Part shown: positions 62,217-64,000 of the stretch, piece by piece
Numbering within the stretch: the first letter of the stretch is position 1
How the letters are laid out: each line of letters opens with the position of its first letter
Assembly (NCBI GenBank): GCA_002786715.1
Contig: PCTW01000084.1
Span: 62,001-126,000, forward strand
Reading direction: 5' to 3'
From: Bdellovibrio sp. CG22_combo_CG10-13_8_21_14_all_39_27
GTDB taxonomy: Bacteria; Bdellovibrionota; Bacteriovoracia; Bacteriovoracales; Bacteriovoracaceae
Length of the DNA: 64,000 bases
The notes under the pieces: model-generated
Seen by the model: only the letters and a program-made list of their open reading frames with translations
Databases searched by the model: none
Told to the model about the DNA's origin: nothing
Made by a program: the position numbers and the translations under genes

Positions 62217-62998
62217 TGCATTTCCATTTGGTAGAGAAGCTTTGAATATTTCTTATTTTGAACATTATGGGCTTTTGAAATTTCCCCTAAGTTTTCATGT
62301 GAAACTAAAAAGCTTTTAAATTTTCTTTCTGCACTAGTCAATATTCTGCCATCATCCACCATAAGTGTGAAATCTAAAATATTCTTGTTCTTAATTTGAA
62401 GAACATTCAAAACGGCGATACCTTCTCGCCCAGATCTTCTTAGAAGAATATAGGCCCATTCGTATAATTTTTCGTTTTGCTCGGGGCTAAGTTTTTGAAA
62501 CGTTAACAAGTCATTTATTGTTATTGAGCCATTAGGAATTAATCGCTTCATTTTATAGTACTTTTTTTCGACTCGAATCAACTCAATCGCTAGAACGGCT
62601 GCAAAAAGCTCTTCTGTTTTAATGTATTTTTTAACTAACCCACTAGACATCACAACTCTTCCATCTGGCAGTGAATAATAAAATGGATTTACAGATTCTA
62701 TGAAAACTAGCTCAACTTCTTTTTTATCTTTAAAAAACAGTTCATTGTTGATTCGAATACTGTTAATAACTTCTTGAAGATATCTGGATGTATCATTGCT
62801 GATTTTAACTATTTTACTTGATTGAGCATCCGTAAATTGCTTACCAATTGCAGACATGTGGTGGGCATAGATATTCTCTGAATGCAAAGCAAGCTTCACA
62901 TCATTGAATCTCTTTTCACTTGAGCATGAAGTAAGAATTGAGAGAATTATCAAAAAAAAGCCCTCAAAAGAGAGGGCTTTTCGAATTAAAATCTTCAT
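62213..62998 (-). CDS. M48-like lipoprotein with lost active site
   Basis: Starting at ATG 62998 this is a 261-residue lipoprotein (signal ending SILTSCSS). The middle part follows the BepA/Oma1-like M48 layout: NPFYYSLPDGRVVMSSGLVK then TEELFAAVLAIELIRVEKKY. The active-site HExxH is replaced by I-E-L-I-R (residues 138-142), so zinc binding by the usual histidines is not possible. It starts 7 bases after the LysM gene stop. A canonical intrinsic terminator lies within its signal-peptide codons. A longer frame from 63037 is less likely. Confidence 0.65.
   Translation of the reverse strand: MKILIRKALSFEGFFLIILSILTSCSSEKRFNDVKLALHSENIYAHHMSAIGKQFTDAQSSKIVKISNDTSRYLQEVINSIRINNELFFKDKKEVELVFIESVNPFYYSLPDGRVVMSSGLVKKYIKTEELFAAVLAIELIRVEKKYYKMKRLIPNGSITINDLLTFQKLSPEQNEKLYEWAYILLRRSGREGIAVLNVLQIKNKNILDFTLMVDDGRILTSAERKFKSFLVSHENLGEISKAHNVQNKKYSKLLYQMEMQ
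62952..62981 (-). terminator. Intrinsic terminator inside the signal-peptide codons of the M48-like lipoprotein
   Basis: On the minus strand AAAAGCCCTC and GAGGGCTTTT form a perfect 10-bp stem with loop TCTTTT, followed by four more Ts. It is as strong as any terminator in the window, yet it lies within codons 6-16 of the gene starting at 62998. It probably ends most transcripts of the upstream LysM gene and limits expression of the lipoprotein-amgK-murU genes. Confidence 0.8.
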
Positions 62999-63005
62999 TA
63001 AAAGA

Positions 63006-63653
63006 TTACTCCGGCATAGACGCAACATCTCTATCACCCGCTAGATAATAGATTGTAAATCCAGAGAAAATCAAATTTGGATCTCTAATGAGTGGTTGAT
63101 TGTTATCATAGATACTCTTCCACTTCTTAGTCGTTCCGTACTTATCTTTTGAAATAGTTCCCAGAGTATCACCATTTTTAATAAGATATGGTAGTCCCTC
63201 TGGTCTCCAAGTAAACTCTTGAGCTGGTTTATAGTATTTTACAACCATACCTTCTCTTAAGGCACCGTCAAAGCTATTGAGAGACTTCAACTCTTTCCAC
63301 TTTCTATAATCTCCGAAAAGATTGAATGCAATTAACATTAGAGTGTCGCCCTTTTTAACTTGATACTCAGCAATGGCTCCGACTTCCTGAATTTCAGGTG
63401 AACTTGGAATAGCTGCCATTTCTTCAACCATTGGAGCTTCAGAACTTCCAAGGTCACTTACAACTTCTTCTGTCTCAGACATCGGTTCTGCGACTAGAGA
63501 ATCATCTTCTGCATCAACAATAAAATCTGCATCTGAAGGCTGAGAAGCCTCAGTTCCTTCAACAACTTGAGAATCTCCATCCCTCTTCGATCCATTTGAA
63601 CACCCGAGTAGGGAGATCAACAATATCGATGCTAATATTTTATGAATTTTCAT
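63006..63653 (-). CDS. LysM-domain lipoprotein
   Basis: This 215-residue lipoprotein has a signal ending ISLLGCSN (lipid-attached Cys18). An acidic, low-complexity linker (about 25-90) follows. Two LysM-like units come next: YQVKKGDTLMLIAFNLFGDY (about 95-145) and YLIKNGDTLGTISKDKYGTT (about 155-210). LysM domains bind peptidoglycan glycan chains, so the protein likely links the outer membrane or inner membrane to the wall. AAAGGAG precedes the start. It heads the run of cell-wall recycling genes. Confidence 0.88.
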   Translation of the reverse strand: MKIHKILASILLISLLGCSNGSKRDGDSQVVEGTEASQPSDADFIVDAEDDSLVAEPMSETEEVVSDLGSSEAPMVEEMAAIPSSPEIQEVGAIAEYQVKKGDTLMLIAFNLFGDYRKWKELKSLNSFDGALREGMVVKYYKPAQEFTWRPEGLPYLIKNGDTLGTISKDKYGTTKKWKSIYDNNQPLIRDPNLIFSGFTIYYLAGDRDVASMPE

Positions 63654-63770
63654 ATGTACTCCTTTGATTTCCTTTAACTTATCGACTTTTATACATTTTA
63701 CTTTAATCTACTCTGAAAATATCTCTAACTACCTATTATTTCACTTATTCTTCTTGTACAATTTTTCTAT

Positions 63771-64000
63771 GTTATGGATTCTTATTACTTCCATGCTCAA
63801 TTTTACTACGGCTTTCGGTCAAAGCGTAATAGATGAAATTTCTGCTCCTGAGGGCAGAAACTCAACCATTAGCGATCTTCCAACCGAGAGAATTGTTAAG
63901 GTATCTCCTTCTAAGCGAATTTTAGTGCTTACCAATTCACAAAATAGTTACGGAAAGGGCGATTTCATCACACTTGTGATTGGTGAACAGGCCGTCACTC
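63771..64000 (+). CDS. Secreted protein, partial
   Basis: The frame opens at ATG 63771 and stays open to the window edge (76 codons). The first 17 residues look like a Sec signal peptide (MLWILITSMLNFTTAFGQ). The mature part begins SVIDEISAPEGRNSTISDLP, with VKVSPSKRILVLTNSQNSY beyond. It is divergent from the LysM lipoprotein gene. There is no match I can name, and the start lacks an obvious ribosome site. TACAAT at 63759 could be a -10 box. Confidence 0.6.

Overview
The window looks like chromosomal DNA of a low-GC, flagellated Gram-negative bacterium. It has LpxC, BamD, P- and L-ring genes, outer-membrane type lipoproteins and a TonB-type protein. The paired csrA-fliW genes, CHASE2 kinase, IcmF mutase and many TPR lipoproteins suggest a member of the Bdellovibrionota, perhaps Bacteriovoracales. 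That placement is an inference from gene content; no 16S gene is present. Nothing looks mobile: no insertion sequence, phage gene, integrase or CRISPR array was seen.

Layout. 1-12062 (minus strand) is the conserved translation/transcription block. In transcription order it reads tRNA-Thr(TGT), tRNA-Tyr, tRNA-Gly, tRNA-Thr(GGT), tuf, tRNA-Trp, secE, nusG, rplK, rplA, rplJ, rplL, rpoB, rpoC (cut by the window edge). 12122-15575 carries a SpoU-type RNA methyltransferase, proS and lpxC. 15909-21107 holds a hotdog thioesterase, ruvCAB, a small membrane protein, folD and gcvT-gcvH. 21386-26502 holds an unknown 96-residue protein, a TonB-like protein, PBP1A, a patatin-like lipoprotein without its nucleophile, and xseB.

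26673-35769 is a flagellar cluster: flgF, flgG, flgA, flgH, flgI, flgJ (rod-binding part only), flgM, flgN, flgK, flgL, csrA, fliW. The best candidate for an undescribed regulatory system is here. The leaders of flgF, flgJ (twice) and csrA each carry a short perfect or near-perfect hairpin that presents an AGGA motif in a five-base loop. This is the shape bound by CsrA. In flgF and flgJ the hairpin ends two bases before a weak TTG start. Together with CsrA and its antagonist FliW in the same cluster, this suggests translational timing of rod assembly, with CsrA autoregulation.

35807-39700 has TPR, BamD-like, AI-2E-type permease, cyclic-nucleotide-binding and TPR/SH3 proteins. 39723-43077 has an unknown gene coupled to astA and astD (arginine succinyltransferase pathway). 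43795-45294 has tRNA-Asn followed by a protein that resembles the HExxH-type 2-oxoglutarate peptide beta-hydroxylases. 45273-47102 pairs a YgfZ-TPR fusion with an IscA-type protein. 47919-51637 pairs a cobalamin adenosyltransferase with the fused mutase IcmF. 52162-57449 is a tight minus-strand operon: degenerate M48-like membrane protein, CHASE2 histidine kinase, NtrC-type regulator, LspA-like and Lgt-like proteins. 58434-63653 is envelope-related: lipoproteins, a PilZ-like membrane protein, a small ferredoxin, and the AmgK-MurU pair of the MurNAc recycling pathway. A second degenerate M48-like lipoprotein has an intrinsic terminator embedded in its signal-peptide codons, and a LysM lipoprotein precedes it. 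A partial secreted protein begins at the right edge.

A recurrent theme is hydrolase folds whose catalytic residues are gone: patatin-like, two M48-like, and an endonuclease-IV-like protein lacking one metal ligand. The genome is very compact, and several convergent gene pairs share or interlock their stop codons.
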